The position numbers were made by a program, and so were the translations under genes. From Streptomyces sp. NBC_00287 (GTDB lineage: Bacteria > Actinomycetota > Actinomycetes > Streptomycetales > Streptomycetaceae), in the NCBI RefSeq assembly GCF_036173105.1, contig NZ_CP108053.1, forward strand, positions 2,976,001-3,040,000: 64,000 bases of DNA, given 5' to 3'. The notes beneath the pieces were generated by a model. That model was not told the origin of the DNA, searched no databases, and saw only the letters and a list, made by a program, of their open reading frames with translations. Positions 9,225 through 17,850 of the stretch are shown here, one piece after another; position 1 is the first letter of the stretch, and each line of letters begins with the position of its first letter.

Positions 9225-10442
9225 GTGACTTCCTTCGACACCTCCCCGCAACTGAACGTCTGGCGCGCTCTGCTCGCGCTGGCCGTGGTGTTCGTCATGC
9301 TGGCGACCGGCGGCTGGACCGCGCTGCGCAACCAGCGCACCACGCCCGCCCTGCAGGTTTCGCTCTCCGCCTGGGAGCACGGCCGGATCGGCGGCTACCA
9401 GCTGCCCGACCCGGAGTCCTCCCCCGCCCGGCTCGCGCGCTTCTTCGCCACGCTCACCGCTGAGCAGCGCACCGCCCTGGCGCGCCGCTATCCGCTCGCG
9501 GTCGGCAATATGAACGGCGCCCCGGTCGAGTTGCGCTACCGCGCCAACCGTGTCGCCCTGTTGCAGGCCCGCAAGGTCGAGCTGAAACGCATGCACGACA
9601 GCCGGCTCTCGCCCGAGGGGCAGCAGGAGGCCGGCCGTCGTATGCACCGCTACGAGGCGCTGATGAGCCCCGGGCGGCACATCCTCGCCTTCGATCCGGC
9701 GGGCTCGGGACGGGTCGCCGAGGTGTTCGGCGACCTCGGCCGGGCCGAGCGCGTCTCCGTCGTCGTCCCCGGCGTCGACACCGATGTGCTCACCTTCCAG
9801 CGCACCTACCGCAAGTACTCGGCACCGGTCGGCATGGCGCAGTCGCTGTACGCGGCCGAGCGCACCGCGGACCCGTCGACGCGTACGGCCGTGATCGCCT
9901 GGGCCGACTACACCGCGCCCGGCGGCCTCGGCCTCGACTCGGCCATCGCGACCCGCGCCGAGAACGGTGCCGTACGGCTGAACGCGCTGGTGCGGGCGCT
10001 GCCCGGCAGCTCGCCGGTGTCGCTGTTCTGCCACAGCTACGGCTCGGTCGTCTGCGGGGTCGCCGCGCACACGCTGCCCGACCGGGTGGCCGACATCGCG
10101 GTGGCGGGCAGCCCCGGCATGCGCGCCGCGAACGCGTCCCACCTCGGCACCTCCGCGCGGGTGTGGGCGATGCGGGACGCCGACGACTGGGTGCAGGACG
10201 TGCCGTATCTGGAGCTCGGCGGGCTCGGCCACGGCGCCGATCCGATGTCCTCGGCGTTCGGGGCGCGGGTGCTGTCGGCGCGGGATGCCGAGGGGCACAG
10301 CGGGTACTTCGAGCCCGGCACCGACAGTGTGCGCAACTTCGCGGAGATCGGGGTTGGCGCGTACGACTCGGTCCAGTGCGCGGGAGATGACGAAGGCTGT
10401 CGGGAGGGTTTGTCCGGCACCACGCCGGTCGGACGCGCGTAG
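9225..10442 (+). CDS. DUF1023-type alpha/beta hydrolase, membrane-anchored
   Basis: A 405-residue protein with one N-terminal membrane anchor (about 13-32, VWRALLALAVVFVMLATGG) and an actinobacterial DUF1023 alpha/beta-hydrolase domain from about 170 on. The nucleophile elbow is FCHSYGSVV, and downstream VAGSPGM and DWVQDVPYLELGGLGHGADP fit the family, the last holding candidate acid/His residues. Probably acts outside the membrane on an ester or amide; substrate unknown. Starts at a GTG at 9225; it follows the TetR gene by 54 bases but a separate promoter is likely. Confidence 0.88.
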   Translation: MTSFDTSPQLNVWRALLALAVVFVMLATGGWTALRNQRTTPALQVSLSAWEHGRIGGYQLPDPESSPARLARFFATLTAEQRTALARRYPLAVGNMNGAPVELRYRANRVALLQARKVELKRMHDSRLSPEGQQEAGRRMHRYEALMSPGRHILAFDPAGSGRVAEVFGDLGRAERVSVVVPGVDTDVLTFQRTYRKYSAPVGMAQSLYAAERTADPSTRTAVIAWADYTAPGGLGLDSAIATRAENGAVRLNALVRALPGSSPVSLFCHSYGSVVCGVAAHTLPDRVADIAVAGSPGMRAANASHLGTSARVWAMRDADDWVQDVPYLELGGLGHGADPMSSAFGARVLSARDAEGHSGYFEPGTDSVRNFAEIGVGAYDSVQCAGDDEGCREGLSGTTPVGRA

Positions 10443-10508
10443 AGGCGCAGAAACTACGGTTTGCGCGGAGAGGCGACGGAGGAGCTCGTGCCGCATACGA
10501 TGAGCCGC

Positions 10509-11348
10509 ATGGGTGACGTACTGGCCGGATTTCATGCCGCCTGGGAGTTCGAGTCCGACTCCGTGCTCATCCGTTACGAACGGGGGATTCGAACACCCAA
10601 GCTGTTGCAGGCGCTAGGGGAGCGCCGGGTGCCGCTGGCGGCCCTCTCTGCGGTGACGCTCACGCCCGGCAAACGCGGGACCGTGGTGCTGCGGGCCGAG
10701 CCGCGCCCCGGAGCCGATCCGCTCATGGAAGCGGCCGACGGGCAGCTGAAGGAAGGGTGCGATCCGTATCGTCTGGTGCTGCCGGCCGAGCGGGAGACGC
10801 TCGCCGAGTACTACGCCGACGAACTGCGGGCGCAGCTGACCGAGTCGGGACCGGCGGATCGTTTCCTGGTGTCGATGCCGGACGCTCCGCGGTCCTTCAA
10901 GGCGTACGACGGGAAGGCGTCCTTCGACGGGCGGACGGTCGCGTTCCGCTGGTTCTGGACGGGCGCGTCCTCGGCGAAGTGGAAGGCCGGGGACCAGTCC
11001 TTCGCGATCGGCGACCTGAGCGGGGTCGAGTGGCGCTCGCCCGAGGTCTTCGAGGGGCATCTACGACTGCTGCTGCGCGGGGAGACCCAGCCGGCGCAGG
11101 TGGATCAGGATCCGGCGGCCGTGGTGTTCGGGCTGGGGTACGGGCCTGTGCAAGAGTCACTGCCGTTCGCCGCAGCGGTGTTGGCGGCGGTACGGCAGAG
11201 CGGGCCGGCACCGGTCGCGGCGGCACCGCGCCGCGACCCTGCCGACATCGCCGAGCGGATTCGCCATCTTGGGGAGCTGCATCAGGCCGGGCTGGTCACT
11301 GATGAGGAGTTCTCTTCCAAGAAGGCGGAGTTGCTGGCGGAGTTGTAG
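10509..11348 (+). CDS. DUF4429 protein with C-terminal SHOCT domain
   Basis: About 279 residues. Two DUF4429 (PH-like) repeats are visible as parallel blocks, one with HAAWEFESDSVLIRYERGIRTP near the start and one around SFKAYDGKASFDGRTVAFRW (about 125-145). The last 30 residues, IAERIRHLGELHQAGLVTDEEF, form a SHOCT oligomerisation helix pair. Function unknown; SHOCT is usually linked to membrane-associated or self-assembling proteins. Start is uncertain: ATG at 10500 or 10509; I prefer 10509 because related proteins begin MGDVLAG as I recall. GGAGGAG at 10479-10485 fits either loosely. Confidence 0.85.
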   Translation: MGDVLAGFHAAWEFESDSVLIRYERGIRTPKLLQALGERRVPLAALSAVTLTPGKRGTVVLRAEPRPGADPLMEAADGQLKEGCDPYRLVLPAERETLAEYYADELRAQLTESGPADRFLVSMPDAPRSFKAYDGKASFDGRTVAFRWFWTGASSAKWKAGDQSFAIGDLSGVEWRSPEVFEGHLRLLLRGETQPAQVDQDPAAVVFGLGYGPVQESLPFAAAVLAAVRQSGPAPVAAAPRRDPADIAERIRHLGELHQAGLVTDEEFSSKKAELLAEL

Positions 11349-11351
11349 GAA

Positions 11352-12371
11352 TTACTCCCGCCCCGCGGACGTGAACGTCATGTCCGCGTAGCGGTCTCCC
11401 GCCACCTTCTCCGCGATCGGCTCCAGAAGGGCCAGTTGGTCCTCCGTGAGTTCGATCGTCGTCGCCGCCGTGTTCTCCTCCACCCTCGTCGGCTTGCGGG
11501 TGCCCGGGATCGGGACGACCGGCAGGGCGTGGACCTTGGACTGTTGCTGGACCCAGGCCAGGGCGATCTGGCCGAGCGACGCATCGTGGGCTTCGGCGAT
11601 CTTGTGGATCGGGGCCAGGAGGGCCGCGTTCGCCGTGGCGTTCTCGCCCGTGAAGCGGGGCTGTTGGCGGCGGAAGTCGTCGGCCGTGAGGTCCTTGTCC
11701 GCGGAGCCGAAGGAGCCCGCGAGGAAACCGCGGCCGAGCGGGGAGTACGGCACCAGCGCCACACCCAGGTCACGGGCCGCGGGTACCACCTGCGCCTCGA
11801 TGTCCCGGCTGAACAGCGACCACTCCGACTGCACGGCCGCGATCGGGTGCACGGCGTGCGCGGCGCGCAGCTCGGCGGCCGTGACCTCGCTCAGCCCCAG
11901 ATGCTTGACCTTGCCCTCGCGGACCAGCTCGGCCATGACGCCGACGCTCTCCTCGATGGGGACGTTCACATCCCGGCGGTGCATGTAGTAGAGGTCGATC
12001 ACCTCGACGTCCAGGCGCTTGAGGCTCGCCTCGACGGCCTGGCGGACGTAGGGCGCGTCATTGCGGATGACCCGCCGGGTCGGGTCGTCCGGCGGGATCG
12101 ACAGAGCGAACTTGGTCGCGATGACGACCTCGTCGCGGTGGGCCTTGAAGAAGGGGGACAGAAAGCGTTCGTTCTCGCCGGCGCCGTAGGCGTCCGCCGT
12201 GTCGTACAGGGTGACGCCCAGTTCCAGCGCCCGCTCCAGGGTGGCCCTGGACTCCTTCGCGTCCGAGGGGCCGTAGGCGAAGCTCATGCCCATGCAGCCC
12301 AGGCCCTGTACGCCCGTCTCGGGGCCGGTGTCGCCAAGTCGTACGGTCGCGATCGTGCTGTTCTCGGTCAT
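11352..12371 (-). CDS. Aldo/keto reductase
   Basis: A 339-residue NADPH-dependent oxidoreductase of the AKR superfamily (TIM barrel, cytosolic). The full catalytic tetrad is visible: D57 and Y62 in YDTADAYG, K87 in ATKF, H131 in YYMHRRD. The C-terminal cofactor-binding region has PIPGTRKPTRVEEN. It is translationally coupled to the MerR gene upstream (ATGA overlap at 12368-12371) and so co-transcribed from the MerR-controlled promoter; a role in reducing a reactive aldehyde or ketone sensed by that regulator is plausible but inferred. Confidence 0.95.
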   Translation of the reverse strand: MTENSTIATVRLGDTGPETGVQGLGCMGMSFAYGPSDAKESRATLERALELGVTLYDTADAYGAGENERFLSPFFKAHRDEVVIATKFALSIPPDDPTRRVIRNDAPYVRQAVEASLKRLDVEVIDLYYMHRRDVNVPIEESVGVMAELVREGKVKHLGLSEVTAAELRAAHAVHPIAAVQSEWSLFSRDIEAQVVPAARDLGVALVPYSPLGRGFLAGSFGSADKDLTADDFRRQQPRFTGENATANAALLAPIHKIAEAHDASLGQIALAWVQQQSKVHALPVVPIPGTRKPTRVEENTAATTIELTEDQLALLEPIAEKVAGDRYADMTFTSAGRE

Positions 12372-12832
12372 CGGGGCCTTTCCGACGCCAGGGCAAGCCC
12401 GGCGTCGCCGTAGAAAGCGATCTTGCGGTCGAGCACGGCGAGCGTGTCCTGGAGTTCCGCGATCCGGGCCAGGACGTCCCGGCGGGTCTCCTCCAGCAGT
12501 TCGTAGCGCGCGCCGTAGGTGTGGTCGCCCTCGCGCACCAGCTCGGCGTACCGGACCATGTCGGCGACCGGCATACCGGTGAGCCGGAGCTTGCCGACGA
12601 GGTCGAGCCAGTCCAGGTCGCGGTTGCTGTAGCGGCGCTGGCCGGTGTGCGAGCGGTCGATGTGCGGCATCAGGCCGATGCGCTCGTACCAGCGCAGGGT
12701 GTGCGCGGTCAGGCCGGTGAAGGCGGCGACCTCGCTGATCGTGTAGCTGTCCTGGCCATCGGGGCGCCGGTCGGCCTGCGGCGGCCCCGCGCAGGTGTCG
12801 GTCCTGGTACCCGTGGTCTCCATCACCGTCAT
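12368..12832 (-). CDS. MerR-family regulator
   Basis: A 154-residue transcription regulator. The MerR winged helix is at about 30-100: YTISEVAAFTGLTAHTLRWYERIGLMP and RRYSNRDLDWLDLVGKLRLTGMP, followed by a long dimerisation helix ending in TLAVLDRKIAFYG. No conserved metal-binding Cys cluster is visible in the C-terminus, so an organic effector is more likely than a metal. Start set at the ATG at 12832; the frame is open farther but the operator lies there. It overlaps the aldo/keto reductase start by 4 bases, forming a two-gene operon. Confidence 0.93.
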   Translation of the reverse strand: MTVMETTGTRTDTCAGPPQADRRPDGQDSYTISEVAAFTGLTAHTLRWYERIGLMPHIDRSHTGQRRYSNRDLDWLDLVGKLRLTGMPVADMVRYAELVREGDHTYGARYELLEETRRDVLARIAELQDTLAVLDRKIAFYGDAGLALASERPR

Positions 12833-12849
12833 GGCCTCAACGCTATGGC

Positions 12850-12867
12850 CTTGGAGTGCACTCCAAG
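12850..12867. promoter_or_regulatory. MerR operator with 19-bp promoter spacer
   Basis: CTTGGAGTGCACTCCAAG is a perfect 18-bp palindrome 18 bases before the MerR start. On the minus strand it sits within a promoter TTGCTT-N19-TAGCGT. A 19-bp spacer is the hallmark of MerR-activated promoters, where the regulator untwists DNA. Confidence 0.82.
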
Positions 12868-12927
12868 CAAGCGCGGCGTGAGAAATCGGCAAGACCTGGC
12901 GGGGCCCGGGTGATTAGCGTGCGGGCC

Positions 12928-13398
12928 ATGAGTCTCGTACGCCGTGCCAGGGCCGAGGACGCGGAGGAAGTGCTGCGTCTGCGCCAAGTGATGATCGACT
13001 CGCTGCCCGACGGGGACAGCTCCACACAGTGGCATGCCCGGTCGCTGCCGGTCCTGAGGGAGAAACTGGGCGAGGCGGACGGGGACTTCGCCGCGTTCGT
13101 CGTCGACCATCCGGACCGGCCGGGGGCGCTGGCGGCGCTGGTCGCCGGGACGGTCGACTACCGGATCGGGAAGGCGGGCAATCCGGGCGGGCGGGCCGGG
13201 TACGTCTTCAGCGTCGCGACCGACCCGGAGGCACGTCGGCGCGGGTACGCGCGCGCGTGCATGGAGGAGCTGATGGCGTGGTTCCGTGAGCAGGGGGCCG
13301 GACAGGTCATGCTCACCGCGTCCGCGGAGGCCGAGCCGCTCTACGCCTCCCTCGGCTTCGTCCACAAGCCGGACCCCACGATGATGCTCAGGCTCTGA
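12928..13398 (+). CDS. GNAT-family N-acetyltransferase
   Basis: A 156-residue acetyl-CoA-dependent acyltransferase. The acetyl-CoA loop is FSVATDPEARRRGYARACMEELM (about 91-113), matching the R/Q-x-x-G-x-A pattern; the C-terminal LTASAEAEPLYASLGF is the typical GNAT end. Substrate cannot be deduced. Start at ATG 12928. Divergent from the MerR operon and 19 bases before the serine hydrolase, with which it may be co-transcribed. Confidence 0.9.
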   Translation: MSLVRRARAEDAEEVLRLRQVMIDSLPDGDSSTQWHARSLPVLREKLGEADGDFAAFVVDHPDRPGALAALVAGTVDYRIGKAGNPGGRAGYVFSVATDPEARRRGYARACMEELMAWFREQGAGQVMLTASAEAEPLYASLGFVHKPDPTMMLRL

Positions 13399-13417
13399 GC
13401 GGCATAGGCTCGTCGGC

Positions 13418-14239
13418 ATGTCCTTGCAGAGCCTCGCGTTGATCGAGAACTGGCCGGTTCCCACCGCTGCCGCGGCCGTCGTACGGGCCGACGGGACCGT
13501 CCTCGGGTCCCACGGCCCGGCCGGGCATCGCTTTCCGCTCGCCTCGGTCACCAAGCCGCTGGCGGCGTACGCCGCGCTCGTCGCGTACGAGGAGGGGGCG
13601 ATCGAGCTGGACGAACCGGCGGGCCCGCCCGGCTCGACGGTCCGTCATCTGCTCGCCCACACGTCGGGCCTGGCCTTCGACGAGCACCGGGTGACGGCGC
13701 CTCCCGGGGAGCGGCGGCTGTACTCCAACGCCGGCTTCGAACAGCTCGGGGACCACCTCGCGAAGGCCGCGGACATCCCGTTCGCGGAGTATCTGCGGCA
13801 AGCGGTGCTGGAGCCGCTGGGGATGACGTCGACGTCACTGGAGGGCTCTCCGGCGAAGGACGGCGTCTCGACGGTGGACGATCTGGTGCGCTTCGCGGCG
13901 GAGGTCCAGGCACCGCGCCTGCTGGACCCGCGTACGGTCGCGGAGGCGATGACGGTCCAGTACCCCGGCACGAAGGGTGTCCTGCCGGGGTACGGCCACC
14001 AGAGCCCGAACGACTGGGGGCTCGGCTTCGAGATCCGGGACTCCAAGTCCCCGCACTGGACGGGGTCTTCGTCCTCGCCGCGCACCTTCGGTCACTTCGG
14101 CCAGTCCGGCACGTTCCTGTGGATCGACCCGTCCGCGGGAGCGGCGTGCGTCGCGCTCACGGACCGGGCGTTCGGGCCCTGGGCGGTCGAGGTGTGGCCG
14201 GTGTTCACCGACGCGGTGCTGGCCGAGCTGCGCCGATAG
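13418..14239 (+). CDS. Beta-lactamase-like serine hydrolase
   Basis: A 273-residue penicillin-binding-protein-like (class C beta-lactamase fold) hydrolase. The nucleophile motif SVTK is at 43-46, the second motif Y-S-N at 102-104, and HFGQSGTF near 228 stands where KTG is found in true beta-lactamases. No signal peptide, so probably cytosolic, acting as an esterase or amidase rather than for resistance. Follows the acetyltransferase gene by 19 bases. Confidence 0.9.
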   Translation: MSLQSLALIENWPVPTAAAAVVRADGTVLGSHGPAGHRFPLASVTKPLAAYAALVAYEEGAIELDEPAGPPGSTVRHLLAHTSGLAFDEHRVTAPPGERRLYSNAGFEQLGDHLAKAADIPFAEYLRQAVLEPLGMTSTSLEGSPAKDGVSTVDDLVRFAAEVQAPRLLDPRTVAEAMTVQYPGTKGVLPGYGHQSPNDWGLGFEIRDSKSPHWTGSSSSPRTFGHFGQSGTFLWIDPSAGAACVALTDRAFGPWAVEVWPVFTDAVLAELRR

Positions 14240-14245
14240 CCGCCC

Positions 14246-14782
14246 CTAGGACAAGGGGAACCGGCGCTCGCAGTCGCGGTTGATGGTGTCGCCGCGGTCG
14301 GCGAACGCGCTGTCGTTGGAGCCGCCGTCGCAGGTCACCCAGTCGTTGCCGCCGACGCCGTCGGCTGCGTTGATGCTGTCGTTGCCGCCGCCGGTCGTGA
14401 TGGTGTCGACGCCGGACCCGGCGTTCACCGAGGTGTTGATGGACACGCCCACGGACAGGACGTCCGACCAGTTGCCCAGCGAGAAGGCGAGCCGGGTGGC
14501 GGTCGCGGTGGAACCGCAGGCGGCCGCGGTCGAGCTCAGCCGGGTGCAGCCCGGGCCCGCGGTGATGCCCGACTGGTCCTCGACTATGACCCGGCCGTCG
14601 GACGACACGGTGACGTAGTTGCTGACGCCGCTGCGCGCGTTCAGCGAGACGGTGCCGCCGCTGCGGACCACCGTGGACCCGGGCGGCTCCTGTGCGACGG
14701 CGGGGGCGGCGAAGGCGGTCACGAGGACTCCCGCGGCGAGGGCGGGGGCGGCGGCGTGCTTGAGGGCGCTGACGGTCTTCAT
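14246..14782 (-). CDS. Secreted RTX-like calcium-binding protein
   Basis: A 178-residue exported protein with a Sec signal peptide (about 1-32, ending APAVAQE). The second half contains Gly/Asp-rich repeats NAGSGVDTITTGGGNDSINAADG and GGNDWVTCDGGSND that resemble hemolysin-type calcium-binding nonapeptides (GGxGxDxUx). Two or three Cys pairs could form disulfides outside the cell. Role unknown. Start set at the ATG at 14782 with AAGGAG upstream. It is convergent with the serine hydrolase, leaving only 6 bases between stops. Confidence 0.82.
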   Translation of the reverse strand: MKTVSALKHAAAPALAAGVLVTAFAAPAVAQEPPGSTVVRSGGTVSLNARSGVSNYVTVSSDGRVIVEDQSGITAGPGCTRLSSTAAACGSTATATRLAFSLGNWSDVLSVGVSINTSVNAGSGVDTITTGGGNDSINAADGVGGNDWVTCDGGSNDSAFADRGDTINRDCERRFPLS

Positions 14783-14872
14783 GCGGGGCTTTCTCCTTGT
14801 GCGGGGAGAGGGCGCCGGGGTCGGCGGCCTCGAGCACAGACAAACAGCCAGTGACCATTCCCGCACTTTCTG

Positions 14873-15562
14873 CTACGTACGTTCGGGTTTCGAGCTCTCG
14901 TTCGAGAACGTCGCCGCCATCTCCCACAGCAGGACTTCCGCACCCGCGTTCGCGACCAGCTCCGCGTCCCGCGCGTCCATGATCCGCGCCGCGTCGCCCG
15001 GCCCCAACTCCACGCCGTCGAGCCGCACTTCACCGCGTACGACATGGACGTACACATACGCCCCGTCCGGCACCGCGGTCCGCTCCCCGGCCCCCAGCCG
15101 CCGTACGTGCAGCATCGCGCCCGCCTCCGGGATCGCGTACGGCGTCGAATCCGCGATGCCGTGGACGATCTCGTACGACGGGGTGCCGCCGGGGTCCAGC
15201 GGGGCCAGCCAGGTCTGGACGAAGACGAGCGGGGTCGTGGCGTCGTTGCGTTCCACGTGCCGGACGCCCGCCGCTGAGCTCAGGCGCTGGACGTCTCCGG
15301 GGCGGACCCGGGTCTCGTGGCCCGTCGAGTCGCGGTGGGTCAGTTCGCCCTCCACCACCCACGTCACGATCTCCGTGTGGCTGTGGGGATGTTCGTCGAA
15401 GCCCGCGCCCGGCGCCAGCCGCTCCTCGTTGCACGCGATCATCGCGCCGAAGCGGAGGTTGTCGGGGTCGTAGTGGGGGCCGAAGGAGAAGGCGTGCCGG
15501 GAGTCGATTCCTGCCGCCGGGTCGCCGCCTGGGTAGCGCTCGTCGGCGCGCCGTACGTCCAT
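14873..15562 (-). CDS. Pirin-family protein (bicupin)
   Basis: A 229-residue two-domain cupin. Metal ligands are in HPHSHTE (His 58, 60, 62 and Glu 64), with a further His near 103 (GVRHVE). Bacterial pirins act as quercetin 2,3-dioxygenases or as redox-dependent protein partners; this one lacks further clues. Start at the ATG at 15562 (MDVRRADERYPGG); a GTG codon directly before it is an alternative. Divergent from fasR with 61 bases between. Confidence 0.92.
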   Translation of the reverse strand: MDVRRADERYPGGDPAAGIDSRHAFSFGPHYDPDNLRFGAMIACNEERLAPGAGFDEHPHSHTEIVTWVVEGELTHRDSTGHETRVRPGDVQRLSSAAGVRHVERNDATTPLVFVQTWLAPLDPGGTPSYEIVHGIADSTPYAIPEAGAMLHVRRLGAGERTAVPDGAYVYVHVVRGEVRLDGVELGPGDAARIMDARDAELVANAGAEVLLWEMAATFSNESSKPERT

Positions 15563-15623
15563 CACGGACCCACCGTAGACCCCGACGGCGCACACTCCCG
15601 TCCGGATAAGGCAGTCTTGTCCC

Positions 15624-16829
15624 GTGCCCGAACCCGAAGCCCACAAGCCCGACGCCACAGCGCACGCCGCCCACCCGCACCCCGCGACCCTGAAGCGGCT
15701 GGAGAAGTCCTCCGGCAGCCTTGCCGCGCAGGCCATCACGCGCATGGACGAGACGCTGCCGTGGTACCGGGCCATGCCCCCGGAGAACCGTTCCTGGATC
15801 GGGCTCGTCGCCCAGGCAGGTATCGCGGCCTTCACCGAGTGGTTCCGGCATCCCGATGCCCCTCAGGCCATCTCGACCGATGTGTTCGGGACCGCGCCGC
15901 GTGAACTGACCCGCGCGATCACCCTGCGGCAGACCGTCGAGATGGTGCGGACCACCATCGAGGTCATGGAGAGCGCGATCGATGAGGTGGCGGCTCCCGG
16001 TGACGAGTCCGTCCTTCGCGAGGCTCTTCTCGTCTACGCCCGTGAGATCGCCTTCGCCACCGCCCAGGTCTATGCCCAGGCCGCCGAGGCACGCGGTGCC
16101 TGGGACGCCCGGCTCGAGTCGCTGGTCGTGAACGCCGTGCTGAGCGGGGAGGCCGACGAAGGGGCCGTCTCGCGGGCCGCCGCTCTCGGGTGGAACTCCC
16201 CCGAACATGTGTGTGTCGTGCTCGGTACCGCCCCGGACGGGGACTCCGAGCTGACCGTCGAGGCCATCCGGCGGGCCGCCCGGCATGCCAAGCTGCAGGT
16301 GCTGACCGGAGTGCTCGGCGACCGGCTCGTCGTCATCGCCGGTGGCAGCGACAATCCGCTCGCCGTCGCCAAGTCGCTGATCGGGCCTTATGCCGCAGGT
16401 CCCGTCGTCGCCGGGCCCATCGTGCCCGATCTGCTCGCCGCCACCCGCTCCGCGCAGGCCGCCGCGGCCGGGCTCAAGGCGTGTTCCGCCTGGCAGGACG
16501 CCCCACGGCCGGTGCTGGCGGACGACCTGCTTCCGGAACGTGCCATAGCCGGAGATCCGAGCGCGCGCGAGCAGTTGGTGGAGGAGATCTACAGACCGCT
16601 CGAGGAGGCCGGGTCCGCGCTTCTGGAGACCCTCGCCGTCTATCTGGAGCAGGCGAGCAGTCTCGAGGGCGCCGCCCGGATGCTGTTCGTGCATCCCAAC
16701 ACCGTGCGCTACCGGCTTCGACGTGTGACTGACGTCACCGGTTGGTCGCCCTCGGATGTACGCTCCGCGTTCACGCTGCGGATCGCGCTGATCCTGGGAC
16801 GTCTGGTCGACGGGGATCTTCAGTCGTAG
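15624..16829 (+). CDS. fasR: FasR-type activator of fatty-acid genes (PucR/CdaR family)
   Basis: A 401-residue regulator placed directly before fabD. The C-terminus (about 340-395) is a PucR-type HTH_30: SLEGAARMLFVHPNTVRYRLRRVTDVTGW. The middle carries a GGDEF-like CdaR domain and the N-terminus an RsbRD-like helical region. The position and architecture match S. coelicolor FasR, the activator of the fabDHPF operon described in the literature as I recall, here by inference. It starts at a GTG and lies 89 bases before fabD, with an inverted repeat in that gap. Confidence 0.9.
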   Translation: MPEPEAHKPDATAHAAHPHPATLKRLEKSSGSLAAQAITRMDETLPWYRAMPPENRSWIGLVAQAGIAAFTEWFRHPDAPQAISTDVFGTAPRELTRAITLRQTVEMVRTTIEVMESAIDEVAAPGDESVLREALLVYAREIAFATAQVYAQAAEARGAWDARLESLVVNAVLSGEADEGAVSRAAALGWNSPEHVCVVLGTAPDGDSELTVEAIRRAARHAKLQVLTGVLGDRLVVIAGGSDNPLAVAKSLIGPYAAGPVVAGPIVPDLLAATRSAQAAAAGLKACSAWQDAPRPVLADDLLPERAIAGDPSAREQLVEEIYRPLEEAGSALLETLAVYLEQASSLEGAARMLFVHPNTVRYRLRRVTDVTGWSPSDVRSAFTLRIALILGRLVDGDLQS

Positions 16830-16855
16830 GGTTTTGTCGGGGGCCTACAAAACCC
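16829..16855. promoter_or_regulatory. Inverted repeat between fasR and fabD
   Basis: GGGTTTTGT (16829-16837) pairs perfectly with ACAAAACCC (16847-16855) around a CGGGGGCCT spacer. It begins at the last base of the fasR stop codon, so it could be a fasR terminator, and it is also in the right place to be an operator for the fab promoter. AT-rich arms in a GC-rich gap favour protein binding. Confidence 0.5.
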
Positions 16856-16918
16856 CCTGCTGTTCTTCGTCCCTGTCCCCACGGGCGGCGGTGGCCGTCC
16901 CCAAGAGAGAGTGTGAGA

Positions 16919-17833
16919 GTGCTCGTACTCGTCGCTCCCGGCCAGGGCGCCCAGACGCCCGGCTTCCTGACTCCCTGGCTCGACCTGCCCGGCGCCGCCG
17001 ACCGCGTCGCCGCCTGGTCCGACGCCGTCGGCCTCGACCTCGTCCACTACGGCACCAAGGCCGACGCGGACGAGATCCGGGACACGTCCGTGGCCCAGCC
17101 GCTGCTGGTCGCCGCCGGAATCCTCTCCGCCGCGGCACTCGGTGCCGTGTCCCCGGGCGCCGTCGCGGGCCACAGCGTCGGTGAGATCACCGCCGCCGCC
17201 TTCGCCGGCGTACTGGACGACACCGCCGCGCTGACCCTCGTACGCAAGCGGGGTCTGGCCATGGCCGAGGCCGCCGCGATCACCGAGACCGGTATGTCGG
17301 CGCTGCTCGGCGGCGACCCGGAGACCTCCGTCGCGCACCTGGAGAAGCTCGGTCTGACCCCGGCGAACATCAACGGCGCCGGTCAGATCGTGGCCGCGGG
17401 CACGATGGAGCAGCTCGCCGTGCTCGCCGAGGACAAGCCCGAGGGGGTGCGCAAGGTCGTCCCGCTGAAGGTCGCGGGCGCCTTCCACACGCACCACATG
17501 GCTCCCGCCGTGGACACGCTGGCCAAGGCCGCCAAGGCACTCTCGCCGGCCGACCCGACGGTCGCCTACGTCTCCAACAAGGACGGCCGGACCGTCGCCA
17601 CCGGCGCCGAGGTCCTCGACCGTCTCGTCGGCCAGGTCGCCAACCCGGTCCGCTGGGACCTGTGCATGGAGACCTTCAAGGAGCTCGGCGTCACCGCGCT
17701 GCTGGAGGTGTGCCCCGGCGGCACCCTGACCGGCCTCGCCAAGCGCGCGCTGCCCGGTGTGAAGACGCTCGCCCTGAAGACCCCCGACGACCTCGACGCG
17801 GCTCGCGAGCTGATCGCCGAGCACAGCGGCTGA
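16919..17833 (+). CDS. fabD: Malonyl-CoA:ACP transacylase
   Basis: A 304-residue acyltransferase that moves malonyl from CoA to ACP to feed fatty-acid elongation. The catalytic Ser is S86 in GHSVGE, and the partner His is H190 in GAFHTHHM. QGAQ at residues 9-12 forms the oxyanion region. Start set at the GTG at 16919; an earlier in-frame GTG at 16913 is possible. First gene of the fabD-fabH-acpP-fabF operon; 17 bases separate it from fabH. Confidence 0.97.
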   Translation: MLVLVAPGQGAQTPGFLTPWLDLPGAADRVAAWSDAVGLDLVHYGTKADADEIRDTSVAQPLLVAAGILSAAALGAVSPGAVAGHSVGEITAAAFAGVLDDTAALTLVRKRGLAMAEAAAITETGMSALLGGDPETSVAHLEKLGLTPANINGAGQIVAAGTMEQLAVLAEDKPEGVRKVVPLKVAGAFHTHHMAPAVDTLAKAAKALSPADPTVAYVSNKDGRTVATGAEVLDRLVGQVANPVRWDLCMETFKELGVTALLEVCPGGTLTGLAKRALPGVKTLALKTPDDLDAARELIAEHSG

Positions 17834-17850
17834 CAAGGAGCCCGAAGAGC

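Noticed and set aside
13418..14239. Antibiotic-resistance beta-lactamase
   Set aside because: SxxK is present but there is no signal peptide and the KTG motif is replaced by HFGQSG; an esterase-like role is more likely.
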